This document shows, one piece after another, positions 1 to 6,975 of a stretch of DNA of 15,559 nucleotides. Position 1 is the first letter of the stretch. Every line of letters begins with the position of its first letter. The position numbers were made by a program, and so were the translations under genes. The notes under the pieces are model-generated. The model saw nothing but the letters and a program-made list of their open reading frames with translations. It did no database searches and was not told the origin of the DNA. The DNA comes from SVQP01 sp045658965 (GTDB lineage: Bacteria > Bacillota > Clostridia > Oscillospirales > CAG-272): the NCBI GenBank assembly GCA_045658965.1, contig JAZOVZ010000097.1, forward strand, positions 1-15,559, given 5' to 3'.

Positions 1-308
1 GAACAGCAAGGATTTGTCACACGGGGAAACATCAACAAAGCAGAAAGGGTAAAAAGCGTACTCAATAATGATTTGTTTAGCACAGAATTATACTTTCCCA
101 ATCTTTTTACGCGGCCCCTTTCCCCGCGGACACTCACTCCATTGCATTCCGTTCGTTGCGGGCCCCCTTCTCGCTGCGGCTCGGTCACGCTTGGGTTCTG
201 ACATGCCACTGGCATGTCATTCATTACCCTCGCGCCGCTTCGCTACCCAAAGGGGACGGCTTTTTTAGTTGCCTGCAACGGACGATCGCGCAAGACGGAC
301 ACAAAAAA
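1..308. other. Left-edge gene-poor region with GC-rich hairpin segment
   Basis: No gene can be supported here. The first ~105 bases are AT-rich. Forward frame 1 is open from base 1 to a TGA at 199-201, so it could be the tail of a gene entering from the left, but I recognise no family in it and its second half runs through repeat-like sequence. Bases ~112-266 are GC-rich and repeat-like. They include a palindrome at 199-219 (TGACATGCC, 3-base loop, GGCATGTCA). On the minus strand the segment begins AAAAAGCCGTCCCCT (from about 266 downward), a string repeated on the plus strand at 15444-15458 at the other end of the window. This suggests a dispersed intergenic repeat family. Confidence 0.5.
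199..219. repeat. Perfect 9-bp palindromic hairpin
   Basis: TGACATGCC at 199-207 and GGCATGTCA at 211-219 are exact reverse complements around the loop ACT. There is no T-tract next to it, so it is not a classical terminator. It sits inside the GC-rich repeat-like segment and resembles the variable central hairpin of the modular repeat elements seen at 11470-11772. Confidence 0.6.
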
Positions 309-343
309 GAGCTGAATCAACCTAAGTTGACTCAGCCCTTTTT
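303..343 (-). terminator. Rho-independent terminator of the glycosidase operon (possibly bidirectional)
   Basis: The stem GCTGAATCAAC (311-321) pairs with GTTGACTCAGC (326-336) around CTAA, with one A-C mismatch. It is flanked by A-runs on the left and T-runs on the right, so transcripts from either side would end in U. It lies just past the stop codon (353-355) of the minus-strand glycosidase. Its TGACTCAGCCC end is also found in the terminator at 11420-11444. Confidence 0.8.
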
Positions 344-352
344 GATATAAAG

Positions 353-3283
353 TTATATTCTCTTCTTTTTACCCAACGTGATGACGCCTGCGCCTGCGGC
401 GACAACAGCACAAAGTGCGCCCAACGCGGACTTGCATCCGCTTTTTTGCACCTCTTGCTCGCTTTCCTGTTCGCTGCCTGTGGGCTGGGTTTCGGTGGGA
501 GCTTGCGTGTCTGTCTCGGTGGACTCGGGGATAACGGGGGTGTTGTCCACCTCGTTTTTGTCCTCGCGCACGATCAGTACCGCGCAGTATGCGGGCAGGT
601 CGATCTGTACCTTGTTGCCGCTGCCGCTTGTAACGTTGCCCGTGTAGGGGTAGTAAACGGTGTATGCACCGTCATATCCGTCGGTAAATTCCAGCGATGC
701 GGTCGCATCGGTTCCTGCGGAGTTTGCCACGTAGGCAATATCGTGCCCTGCGTCAAAGAACTCGCCGTACAGCACGCTCTCGTTTGCCACACCGTCAAGC
801 GCGGTCAGCTTCATGGTGCTGCTCACCATCTTGGCAATGCGTGTGCCTGCAACGGTCAGCGTAAGCTGCTCGCACTCCGCAAGCTGCGCCATGGCTGCGC
901 TCACGCGCTCGTTGCCGTCTGTCTCAACTGCCTTGTAATCCTCATAGCTCGTGCCAACGAATACGACCGTGCCGCCTGCTGCCTTAAACTGCGCAAGCTT
1001 TTGTGCGGCGTCTGCCGAGATGTATTTGCCGTATGCCAGCACAAGCGTGCGGTAAGAGCCGTTGCCGATGACCAGTCTGCCGTCTGCGGTCACGGTGGCA
1101 GCGCAAATGCTTTGGTCGTCAATGATTGAGTAAAGCACCTGTCTTTGCAAGAGGTCAAGGCAGAGCTGGGTGTAATTGTTATTGAGCTTGACCGCATCCG
1201 TGCCGGTGCCGAATGCAGAGGAATGCACGTCGTCTGCGTTGTGCAATGCCTGTACGGTGGCAATGGGGTAGAAGATTGCAAGATCGCCCGCCTCGGTCGT
1301 GCCGTCCAGCAGCGCATTGAGTCTGCCAACGTAGGTGTTGAGCGCGTTGATCTGCTCAAGAGAGTAGTCCATTTGGGGGTTGATGACGTTATAAACGGTG
1401 GTACCGAACAGACGGGTCAGCGTGATGCCGCCGATCGATGCGCCCATCTTATCGTTGTTGAAATCGTCGGTGGGAACTGCCGAGGGGTTGTATTCCACCA
1501 TCACGTCGGTCTTGCCTGCGTTGCGCGCGGCGCTTACCACAAAGCGAATACCCAAATGGTTGCCGATATAGCATTGCGAGAGCAGCTGATTGGGGTGCAC
1601 CCACAAAATATCCACACCGGGCATGGTCATGCCGCCAACAATCTGCATAAAGTCGCCGCCGTAGGTTTCCACGTGGTCGTTCATGTTCTCCTCAAAGAGC
1701 AAATGTCCCGAGGAAATGGTGCCGTTTTGCTCGCACCAGGCAGAGATCTGGTCGATATACGAGGTCTTGAACAGCTCGGCTACCAGGGAGTAGTAGTGAA
1801 TACGCATGCGCTGTGCGTCCTCGGTTCTGCCCTCAAAAAGCAAAGGCAACTCGAGCTCATAGCCGTACTTTTCCTTGAACTTTTGGTCAAGTCCTTCGGT
1901 CCAGACAATGTAGTTTTCCTGATCACGGTTGCCCTGGCTTGGCTCGTCGGTAAAGAACGCCTCTACCATGGAGAAGTCCGCGCCAAAGGAGTCCTTGTAG
2001 TGCTGATGCGTCAGCTCGATAAAGCGTGCGACAGAGTCGGGGCGCAAGGTGTCCACGTGATAGAGCGTGCTGAAATCGGTTCTGTCCTCTACGTGCGTGT
2101 CGGTGTAGCGCAGTACGTACAAATCAAGAATGCACTCACCCTTGATCTCGCTTGTCAGGTCGAATTTCAAAGCTGCACCGTCGGTATCCAAGGTCCAAGT
2201 CTTGCCACCTGCCTTGAGCGTTGCCAGCTTGAGCGCAATATCATGCTCGCGCAAGGAGTAGCTGCCCTTTGCCTTATTCAGTACCAGCTGAATATGCTCA
2301 ATGCCCGTGGCGCGCCAATTGGCGTTGGTGTCCAGCACCTGACCGAACGCCGAGCCGCTGGGCCATTGATATTCATCGTAGATCCAAAGCGTCATGTCCT
2401 TGCCGTGCGCGTACTTGTAGGTGTCGAGCAGCAGCTTGAATTCCGCCTCGTCCTTGAGGTATTGCGGGTTGAAATTGACGTTGGACACAATGCCGCCGTA
2501 CCCCTGCGCCAGCAGCTGATCCACCTGCGCTTTGTAGGTGCTGTTAAAGCCGTAGGAGAGCCAATTCATGCGGTAGGGATTGGCGGGAGAGCCAAAGGCG
2601 TCACCCCTCCAGAATGCGGAATAATCGATATCGGGCTTCACGGGCAGGCTTGATACCTCGCTTTCAAAATGAATAAAGGTCTTTGCGTCGTCATAATTTT
2701 CATAAAGACCGTAAGCCTTGAGATAAAAGGCGGTGTCCGCATCGCAGCTGTTGTTAAACATATCAAGGCGCAGGTTGGAAAGCGCACCCTCGATGGTCAT
2801 GCCGGGGGGATACGCACCCGCAGCGGATACGTTGGTGACGTCAATGATGATCAGCTGCCAATCCGCGGTTTTCTGATACGAATAGCGGAAGAAGGGGTAC
2901 TGATTTTGCGTGGTGGCAGAGCGCAAGCGCAGCTCACCCTGCAGGTCGGTGTAGTCGGTCTTGACCAGCATGGCAAGGTAGTGGTATTCGTTCAGGTTGA
3001 CCGTCTCGGTCGGCAGGGCAAGGTTGATATAAGGGTCGTCGCACCCTCCCTGCGCGTTTGCCGAAAATAAAATCTGCATTGCCTGCTGCTCGGCGTCGTG
3101 CACGCCTGTGACCGCATTCGTGCCAAAGCATCCCGCAATGTTGGCTTTGTCGTTGAAATCCACCAAGTATGCAGGAGCTACGTAGTCGTTGCTCTGCGCC
3201 ATACCGGGAAGCGCTACCGCTGCTGCCGTACAAGCCAGCACGGTTGCCGCGATCATCAGTACAGAAACGTGTTTTTTGCTCAT
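353..3283 (-). CDS. Secreted, C-terminally anchored glycoside hydrolase (GH106-like, possible alpha-L-rhamnosidase)
   Basis: A 976-residue exported enzyme that probably cleaves terminal sugars from polysaccharides outside the cell. Residues 1-29 form a Sec signal peptide (KK, hydrophobic core, AQS). Residues ~35-200 look like a beta-sandwich carbohydrate-binding region. Residues ~215-650 resemble the TIM barrel of GH106-like enzymes, with YDEYQWPSG at 302-310 and FFTDEPS at 443-449 supplying likely acidic catalytic residues. Residues ~660-780 resemble a GATase-like domain, and ~800-905 a beta domain. A Thr/Glu-rich linker (906-946) leads to SGCKS, a hydrophobic stretch and KKKR, which looks like a surface-retention signal without LPXTG. 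Translation starts at ATG 3283 with AAAGGAC upstream and overlaps the methyltransferase stop by 4 bases. The family is inferred from motif pattern. The substrate is unknown. Confidence 0.8.
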   Translation of the reverse strand: MSKKHVSVLMIAATVLACTAAAVALPGMAQSNDYVAPAYLVDFNDKANIAGCFGTNAVTGVHDAEQQAMQILFSANAQGGCDDPYINLALPTETVNLNEYHYLAMLVKTDYTDLQGELRLRSATTQNQYPFFRYSYQKTADWQLIIIDVTNVSAAGAYPPGMTIEGALSNLRLDMFNNSCDADTAFYLKAYGLYENYDDAKTFIHFESEVSSLPVKPDIDYSAFWRGDAFGSPANPYRMNWLSYGFNSTYKAQVDQLLAQGYGGIVSNVNFNPQYLKDEAEFKLLLDTYKYAHGKDMTLWIYDEYQWPSGSAFGQVLDTNANWRATGIEHIQLVLNKAKGSYSLREHDIALKLATLKAGGKTWTLDTDGAALKFDLTSEIKGECILDLYVLRYTDTHVEDRTDFSTLYHVDTLRPDSVARFIELTHQHYKDSFGADFSMVEAFFTDEPSQGNRDQENYIVWTEGLDQKFKEKYGYELELPLLFEGRTEDAQRMRIHYYSLVAELFKTSYIDQISAWCEQNGTISSGHLLFEENMNDHVETYGGDFMQIVGGMTMPGVDILWVHPNQLLSQCYIGNHLGIRFVVSAARNAGKTDVMVEYNPSAVPTDDFNNDKMGASIGGITLTRLFGTTVYNVINPQMDYSLEQINALNTYVGRLNALLDGTTEAGDLAIFYPIATVQALHNADDVHSSAFGTGTDAVKLNNNYTQLCLDLLQRQVLYSIIDDQSICAATVTADGRLVIGNGSYRTLVLAYGKYISADAAQKLAQFKAAGGTVVFVGTSYEDYKAVETDGNERVSAAMAQLAECEQLTLTVAGTRIAKMVSSTMKLTALDGVANESVLYGEFFDAGHDIAYVANSAGTDATASLEFTDGYDGAYTVYYPYTGNVTSGSGNKVQIDLPAYCAVLIVREDKNEVDNTPVIPESTETDTQAPTETQPTGSEQESEQEVQKSGCKSALGALCAVVAAGAGVITLGKKKRI

Positions 3284-4500
3284 TGGTCTTGTCCTTTCTT
3301 ATACATATCAACGTTAGCCCACCAAGGGGTTTGGTCGCCAAGCAAAAATGCGCGGATGCGCTCGGCGTCCTCTCGCGCTGCCTGCATGGCGGCAGGATCG
3401 GGATTCTTTTTGCGAATGCCGCGCAAAAGAATGTTTTTGGGTGTTTCCTCGGGGTCAATCAGCTCCAGCGCTGCGGTCTTGTAGCCGTGTGCCTCCAAAA
3501 TTTTGAGTCGAAGTGCGTCGGTCGCCGCGTCACAGAGCTTTTGGCGCAGCATGGAGTGCTGCGTAATAAAATCAAGAGAGGGGGAGCTCAGCATAGGGCT
3601 CATGGCGTGATGGCAGCAGGGGGTGGAGAGAATGACGTCTGCCTTGAACGCCAACGCGCGGGAGAGCACAAGATCGGTGGCAATATCGCAGGCGTGCAGG
3701 GAAATGACCAGGTGCACCTTGTCCTCGGTGTGGTATTTGCCCACGTCACCGCACAAAAATTCCAAGCCGTCAAAGCCAAGAGATTGCGCGGTCGCGTTGC
3801 AGAATTCGATCACGTCTTCTTTGAGATCCACGCCCGTCATGCGCACGTCTCTGCCCTTGATGACGGCAAAATAGTGGTAAACGGCAAAGGAAAGGTAGCT
3901 CTTGCCGCAGCAAAGGTCGCAGATGCGCAGCTGACCTTGCGCGGGCAATTTGTCCTCAATATCGCGCACCAGCTCCAAAAAGCGGTTGATCTGTCTGAAT
4001 TTTGCGCGTTTTTTGTCGTGCACGCGCCCATTCTTGTCGCTGACCTCCAGCTTGATCAGAAAAGGCTCGTTGCCGTTTAAGATGTATTGCTTTTCGCGGT
4101 TGTTAAAAAGCGTCTGCACAACGGGGACTGCGGGGGTTGCGCCCGCCAGCTTTTTTTGCAAAGCGTCACCGCCCAGCAAGGTCACCTTGCCCGATTTTGC
4201 GGTGCGGTATTCCGCATCTCCCAGCGTGGTCAGAATGTTGATCTGCCCCGCGGTGGCAAGCAGGGAAAGCAGCGCGTCCGTCTCACCAATCTCCATATTT
4301 TGGTGCTTTGCCTTGTTATCCGTGTGCAGGCTTTCGGCTTGCAGGCAATTCTTGCCGCCGATCTGTCGCACGGTCAGCGTGGTTTTGGCGATATCGGGGG
4401 AAGAATGCTTGGAAAGCACCGCCTTTTTGAGCAGTCCGGCACGCGCGGCATCGGTGATCAAATGCGCGGCGGTCTGCAGCTGTACGGAATATGCACTCAT
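3280..4500 (-). CDS. SAM-dependent methyltransferase, Methyltransf_32-like
   Basis: A 406-residue class I methyltransferase, probably cytoplasmic. The N-terminal ~150 residues form an unassigned domain. The Rossmann part begins near residue 190 with the SAM-binding loop DLCCGKSYLSFAVY (195-208), followed by the acidic end of strand 2 (GVDLKEDV, 223-230). It continues with LHACDIATD (268-276) and a PCCHH motif (294-298). The combination D-x-C-x-GKS-x-LSF, HACD and PCCHH is typical of the Methyltransf_32 group (related to METTL25/GSTCD-type proteins), for which RNA substrates are suspected. The substrate here is unknown. The ATG overlaps the stop of the upstream PlsY-like gene by 4 bases (ATGA), and its own stop overlaps the glycosidase start in the same way. 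It is therefore the middle gene of a translationally coupled operon. No signal peptide or membrane segment is seen. Confidence 0.85.
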   Translation of the reverse strand: MSAYSVQLQTAAHLITDAARAGLLKKAVLSKHSSPDIAKTTLTVRQIGGKNCLQAESLHTDNKAKHQNMEIGETDALLSLLATAGQINILTTLGDAEYRTAKSGKVTLLGGDALQKKLAGATPAVPVVQTLFNNREKQYILNGNEPFLIKLEVSDKNGRVHDKKRAKFRQINRFLELVRDIEDKLPAQGQLRICDLCCGKSYLSFAVYHYFAVIKGRDVRMTGVDLKEDVIEFCNATAQSLGFDGLEFLCGDVGKYHTEDKVHLVISLHACDIATDLVLSRALAFKADVILSTPCCHHAMSPMLSSPSLDFITQHSMLRQKLCDAATDALRLKILEAHGYKTAALELIDPEETPKNILLRGIRKKNPDPAAMQAAREDAERIRAFLLGDQTPWWANVDMYKKGQDQ

Positions 4501-5261
4501 GCGTTCTCCTCCTCGTCTTCAGCTTTTTTCTTTTTGAATTCAATGCGCTCTTCCTCGCGGTTGAACATATCCTGCACGTTTTTCCAATGAGTAAACAGCA
4601 TCAGTGCCACCATGCCTACCGAAAGCAGCACCATGGTGGGATTTGCATTCATCAAAAACGCGGATGCAATCAAGGGATAGAGCAGCACGGGGAAGAGTCT
4701 TGCCGCCGTGCGGAAGCGCATGCCGAAAAATACGATTACGAAGATGAGCAACAGAATACCAAAGGTCAAAGGGGATAGCACGAGCACGCAAAGTGCGGCG
4801 GTCTCAAAGCCGCGCGAGCCGCGCATCTTGTACCAGATGGGCATGACCTCACCAATCACGCAGAAAAATCCCGCAATGGCTGCACCGTCAGCACCTCTGC
4901 AGAAAAATCCGATTGACAAGCAAAGTAATACCTTGAGTGCTTCAAGTGCAAAGCAAGCTATTGCATGGCCTTTGCCAACGTAACGCCATACGTCCAAAAT
5001 CTCACTCTTGCCCGAACCCAGCGCGCAAATATCCGCGCCCTTGACCTTTTTGCAGTATAAGCGCGGTACGGATACTGCGCCCAACAGGTAGGGCAGAACG
5101 GCAAAGCCCAAAAGCAGGCAAAAAAGATAGAGTGCCTGCGCAGCGGTGTTGATGGGCGCAAAGGTCTCGTATTCCTCAATTTTATGAATTTCGGCAAGCC
5201 CCAGCGCAATAAAGAGCTGCGGCAGCCCCGGGATAAAATAGCTCAAATAATCCAAAAACAT
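4497..5261 (-). CDS. PlsY-like multi-pass membrane protein with degenerate acyltransferase motifs
   Basis: A 254-residue membrane protein with several hydrophobic segments and a charged, lysine/glutamate-rich C-tail. From residue ~58 it follows the layout of PlsY, the acyl-phosphate:glycerol-3-phosphate acyltransferase. It has a KVKGADI segment and then GSGKSEILD (82-90), where PlsY has GSGN-x-GATN. Next is a P-x-x-x-K-x-RGSRG-x-ET segment (140-154), where PlsY has FP-x-x-x-x-FKGGKG-x-AT. Last comes THWKNVQDMFN (224-234), where PlsY has RHxxNIxRL. Key positions of the first two motifs have changed, so the usual reaction may be lost or altered. About 55 N-terminal residues precede the PlsY-like part. 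It is the first gene of the minus-strand operon. AAAGGAG (5274-5280) lies 12 bases before the ATG, slightly far. Homology is inferred by eye but consistent over three motifs. Confidence 0.7.
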   Translation of the reverse strand: MFLDYLSYFIPGLPQLFIALGLAEIHKIEEYETFAPINTAAQALYLFCLLLGFAVLPYLLGAVSVPRLYCKKVKGADICALGSGKSEILDVWRYVGKGHAIACFALEALKVLLCLSIGFFCRGADGAAIAGFFCVIGEVMPIWYKMRGSRGFETAALCVLVLSPLTFGILLLIFVIVFFGMRFRTAARLFPVLLYPLIASAFLMNANPTMVLLSVGMVALMLFTHWKNVQDMFNREEERIEFKKKKAEDEEENA

Positions 5262-5279
5262 AATAAAGTCGCTCTCCTT

Positions 5280-5297
5280 TCGGATCTGTTTATCCGA
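5280..5297 (-). other. Small leader hairpin next to the ribosome binding site of the PlsY-like gene
   Basis: On the minus strand TCGGAT, a 6-base loop AAACAG and ATCCGA form a 6-bp stem directly abutting the AAAGGAG ribosome binding site (5274-5280). It might modulate access to that site. A stem this short could also be chance. Confidence 0.35.
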
Positions 5298-5324
5298 TCG
5301 TTATCTATACTATCTCAATTTACT

Positions 5325-5353
5325 ATTATATCATAAAATACCTTGTATTGCAA
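5325..5353 (-). promoter_or_regulatory. Sigma-A promoter of the PlsY-like/methyltransferase/glycosidase operon
   Basis: Read on the minus strand, a -35 TTGCAA (5348-5353) and a perfect -10 TATAAT (5325-5330) are separated by exactly 17 bases. The -10 is preceded by TGA, giving an extended -10 (TGnTATAAT). The transcript would start near 5318, leaving a leader of about 55 bases. Confidence 0.8.
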
Positions 5354-5376
5354 TAGGCTTACCGCAAAGTTTTTTA

Positions 5377-5405
5377 TTGACAAGCATAGCCTTGCGTGTT
5401 ATAAT
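5377..5405 (+). promoter_or_regulatory. Perfect-consensus sigma-A promoter of the four-paralog membrane cassette
   Basis: TTGACA (5377-5382), a 17-base spacer and TATAAT (5400-5405) match the consensus exactly. TG at 5397-5398 makes it an extended -10 as well. This predicts strong basal transcription, unless a repressor acts. Its -35 lies only 23 bases from the -35 of the divergent minus-strand promoter, so one regulator could control both. Confidence 0.9.
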
Positions 5406-5446
5406 AAGGATGAAAAACTATTCTCTGATAAAGGAGGATGAATAGC

Positions 5447-6202
5447 ATGAATATGTTAAACTTTACCGGTATTGAACCCGTGATCGAGTGGTTGGAGCAG
5501 ACGGGACTGCTGGACGCAATTACGCAGCTTATTACCGACATTTCGGTAGAAACGCTGATCGCGCTGATCGTGCTTGCCGTTACTGCTATCGGCAGTCTTG
5601 CCGCAAGCGGTGTTGCATTGGTAATTCTTGTCGTCACGGCAATCGTCGCGGTGATTACCTTCATTGTTTCTTTAATCATTGCAATTTTGTTATATGTGTT
5701 ACGTTCTGTAGGACTTTTCAAAATTGCGAAAAAATTGGGAGTCAAGCATAGATTCCTTGCATGGATTCCTTACGGGTATGCATATCTTTTGGGTAAGTGT
5801 GCCGAGGCAAGTGCACAGCGAAACGGCAAAAAGACCTGGAAATGGGGTTGGATTTTGCTGATTACTTCTTTGGCACTCGGAATCGGACAGCCCGTCGTGC
5901 AGGGTGCAATTACCATCATTCTTTCCGTTTTCCCGTTCCTTTCGGTTATAATTGCTGTTTTAATTGAGTGCTCCTCGTTAATTCTTTTGGTCATGACCGG
6001 GTATTGCATGTGGTGCATTTATAAGGAATTTATGAATCATGTGCTTGCCGTCATTCTTGCAGTGATTTGTCCTTTGGGCGGATTGATCGGTGACGCGGTG
6101 CTCTTTATTGTCGGCTTTTTCAAGCTGCACCCCGCAAGCGTACCTGCAGAAGTAATTGAAATCACTCCCGCTGTTATTGCGGAAGAAGAAAAAACAGAAT
6201 AA
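5447..6202 (+). CDS. Multi-pass membrane protein, first of four paralogs
   Basis: Family not recognised with confidence. 251 residues from ATG 5447. The ATG at 5438 is rejected because AAGGAGG (5431-5437) abuts it and sits 9 bases before 5447. A short amphipathic N-terminus is followed by a long hydrophobic stretch (~36-88). The central cassette signature comes next: LFKIAKKLG (90-98), LAWIP (104-108), LLGKCAE (114-120) and WILLI (135-139). More membrane segments run from ~140 to 222. The end has a YKEF motif (192-195), GFFKLHP (223-229) and an acidic tail. Signature and C-terminal motif recur in the next three genes, so all four descend from one ancestor. The AWIP segment is reminiscent of W-x-x-x-IP-x-Y membrane domains such as DUF5684; I could not test that. 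It is driven by a perfect sigma-A promoter and is probably the lead gene of a four-gene transcript. Confidence 0.85.
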   Translation: MNMLNFTGIEPVIEWLEQTGLLDAITQLITDISVETLIALIVLAVTAIGSLAASGVALVILVVTAIVAVITFIVSLIIAILLYVLRSVGLFKIAKKLGVKHRFLAWIPYGYAYLLGKCAEASAQRNGKKTWKWGWILLITSLALGIGQPVVQGAITIILSVFPFLSVIIAVLIECSSLILLVMTGYCMWCIYKEFMNHVLAVILAVICPLGGLIGDAVLFIVGFFKLHPASVPAEVIEITPAVIAEEEKTE

Positions 6203-6235
6203 AAAAATTTTTACATAAAAAAGGAGAATTTTATT

Positions 6236-6883
6236 ATGAGTTCTGATCTGACTATGATGTTGGAAGAATTTCTGCTTGAGTCCGGTATGCTTGATGCAGA
6301 TACTGTAAGCGAGCTGGTTGCCGGCGGTGTGCTTGGTACATTTTTATTGATCTTTCTTGGTGTTTTGATTGCCGGTGCGGTCTTTGGCATCATTGGCTAC
6401 GTCATCAATGCGCTGGGTATTTTCCGTCTTGCTAAGAAGCTGAACGTTGATCTTGCTTGGCTGGCATGGATTCCCGTAGCACAGTACTTTACTGTCGGTA
6501 AGGTAGCTGAAAAGTGCGATGATCGCCGCGGTAATATCGTAAAGTCCTGGGGTAAGATCCTGCTGATTGCCAATTTGATTGCTATGGTTGTATCTGCCGT
6601 ACTTTCCGGTATTGCAAATCTGCTTAATCTGATTTTTCCCATTCTTGGCCTTCCCTTCAGCTTGCTGGTCTCGGCAATTTCCATTGCTGTATTCGTGCTG
6701 TATTGCATTTGCCTTTGGAAAATCTTCCGTGAATTCTTCAAGCAGCCTGTCAACATTATTTTGTTCATCGTGGGCATCGTATTTAACGTACAGTCCATCA
6801 TTACCCTGATCGCAAGCTTCTGCAAGCTCCAGCCTGCAAAGGATGCTGTGATCGAAAACGTAGAATATTCCGTTGTTGAGTAA
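6236..6883 (+). CDS. Multi-pass membrane protein, second of four paralogs
   Basis: 215 residues; AAAGGAG lies 8 bases before the ATG and the gap from the previous gene is 33 bases, so it is surely cotranscribed. An acidic N-terminal ~25 residues precede a membrane segment (~31-60). The signature follows: IFRLAKKLN (62-70), LAWIP (76-80), FTVGKVAEKCD (85-95) and WGKILLI (105-111). Two or three hydrophobic segments follow. The C-terminal paralog motif is LWKIFREFF (160-168), then a hydrophobic stretch and ASFCKLQP (193-200). The closest sibling by eye is the first gene. No catalytic motif, signal peptide or known domain is evident. Function unknown. A role as a membrane scaffold, channel or stress protein is only a guess. 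Confidence 0.85.
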   Translation: MSSDLTMMLEEFLLESGMLDADTVSELVAGGVLGTFLLIFLGVLIAGAVFGIIGYVINALGIFRLAKKLNVDLAWLAWIPVAQYFTVGKVAEKCDDRRGNIVKSWGKILLIANLIAMVVSAVLSGIANLLNLIFPILGLPFSLLVSAISIAVFVLYCICLWKIFREFFKQPVNIILFIVGIVFNVQSIITLIASFCKLQPAKDAVIENVEYSVVE

Positions 6884-6890
6884 TTCACTC

Positions 6891-6947
6891 TGCGGGGAAA
6901 TATGAAAAAAATCATGCGCCTCCCCGCAAGGAGGCGCATTTTGCTTA
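6891..6947 (+). terminator. Intracassette terminator with a possible competing hairpin (attenuator-like)
   Basis: ATGCGCCTCC (6914-6923) and GGAGGCGCAT (6930-6939) form a perfect 10-bp stem with a CCGCAA loop, followed by TTTTGCTTATTT. This is a convincing rho-independent terminator between paralogs 2 and 3. Upstream TGCGGGGA (6891-6898) is exactly complementary to TCCCCGCA (6921-6928), which covers the loop and part of the terminator stem. The two pairings cannot coexist, so the layout is that of an attenuator. Regulation is inferred, not shown. Confidence 0.75.
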
Positions 6948-6975
6948 TTTGATGTAAGCATGGAAAGGAGTCGTT

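Noticed and set aside
303..343. Special significance of the shared TGACTCAGCCC in two terminators
   Set aside because: Similar terminator stems recur by chance and by local duplication, and the flanks show no further similarity.
446..1129. 227-codon forward open frame
   Set aside because: Antisense shadow of the glycosidase C-terminal part, Cys/Val-rich, with no start signal.
1145..2653. 502-codon forward open frame opposite the glycosidase
   Set aside because: It is antisense to a well-supported secreted enzyme with a signal peptide and catalytic motifs. It has no ribosome binding site and reads as low-complexity valine/histidine-rich sequence, typical of a shadow frame.
3169..4080. 303-codon forward open frame across the methyltransferase
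   Set aside because: It overlaps both the methyltransferase and the glycosidase start on the other strand, with no recognisable domain.
5262..5324. Riboswitch in the leader of the minus-strand operon
   Set aside because: The leader is only about 55 bases with one 6-bp hairpin, too short and simple for any riboswitch class I know.
5438..5446. ATG at 5438 as start of the first paralog
   Set aside because: The AAGGAGG ribosome binding site directly abuts it. The ATG at 5447 has the proper 9-base spacing.
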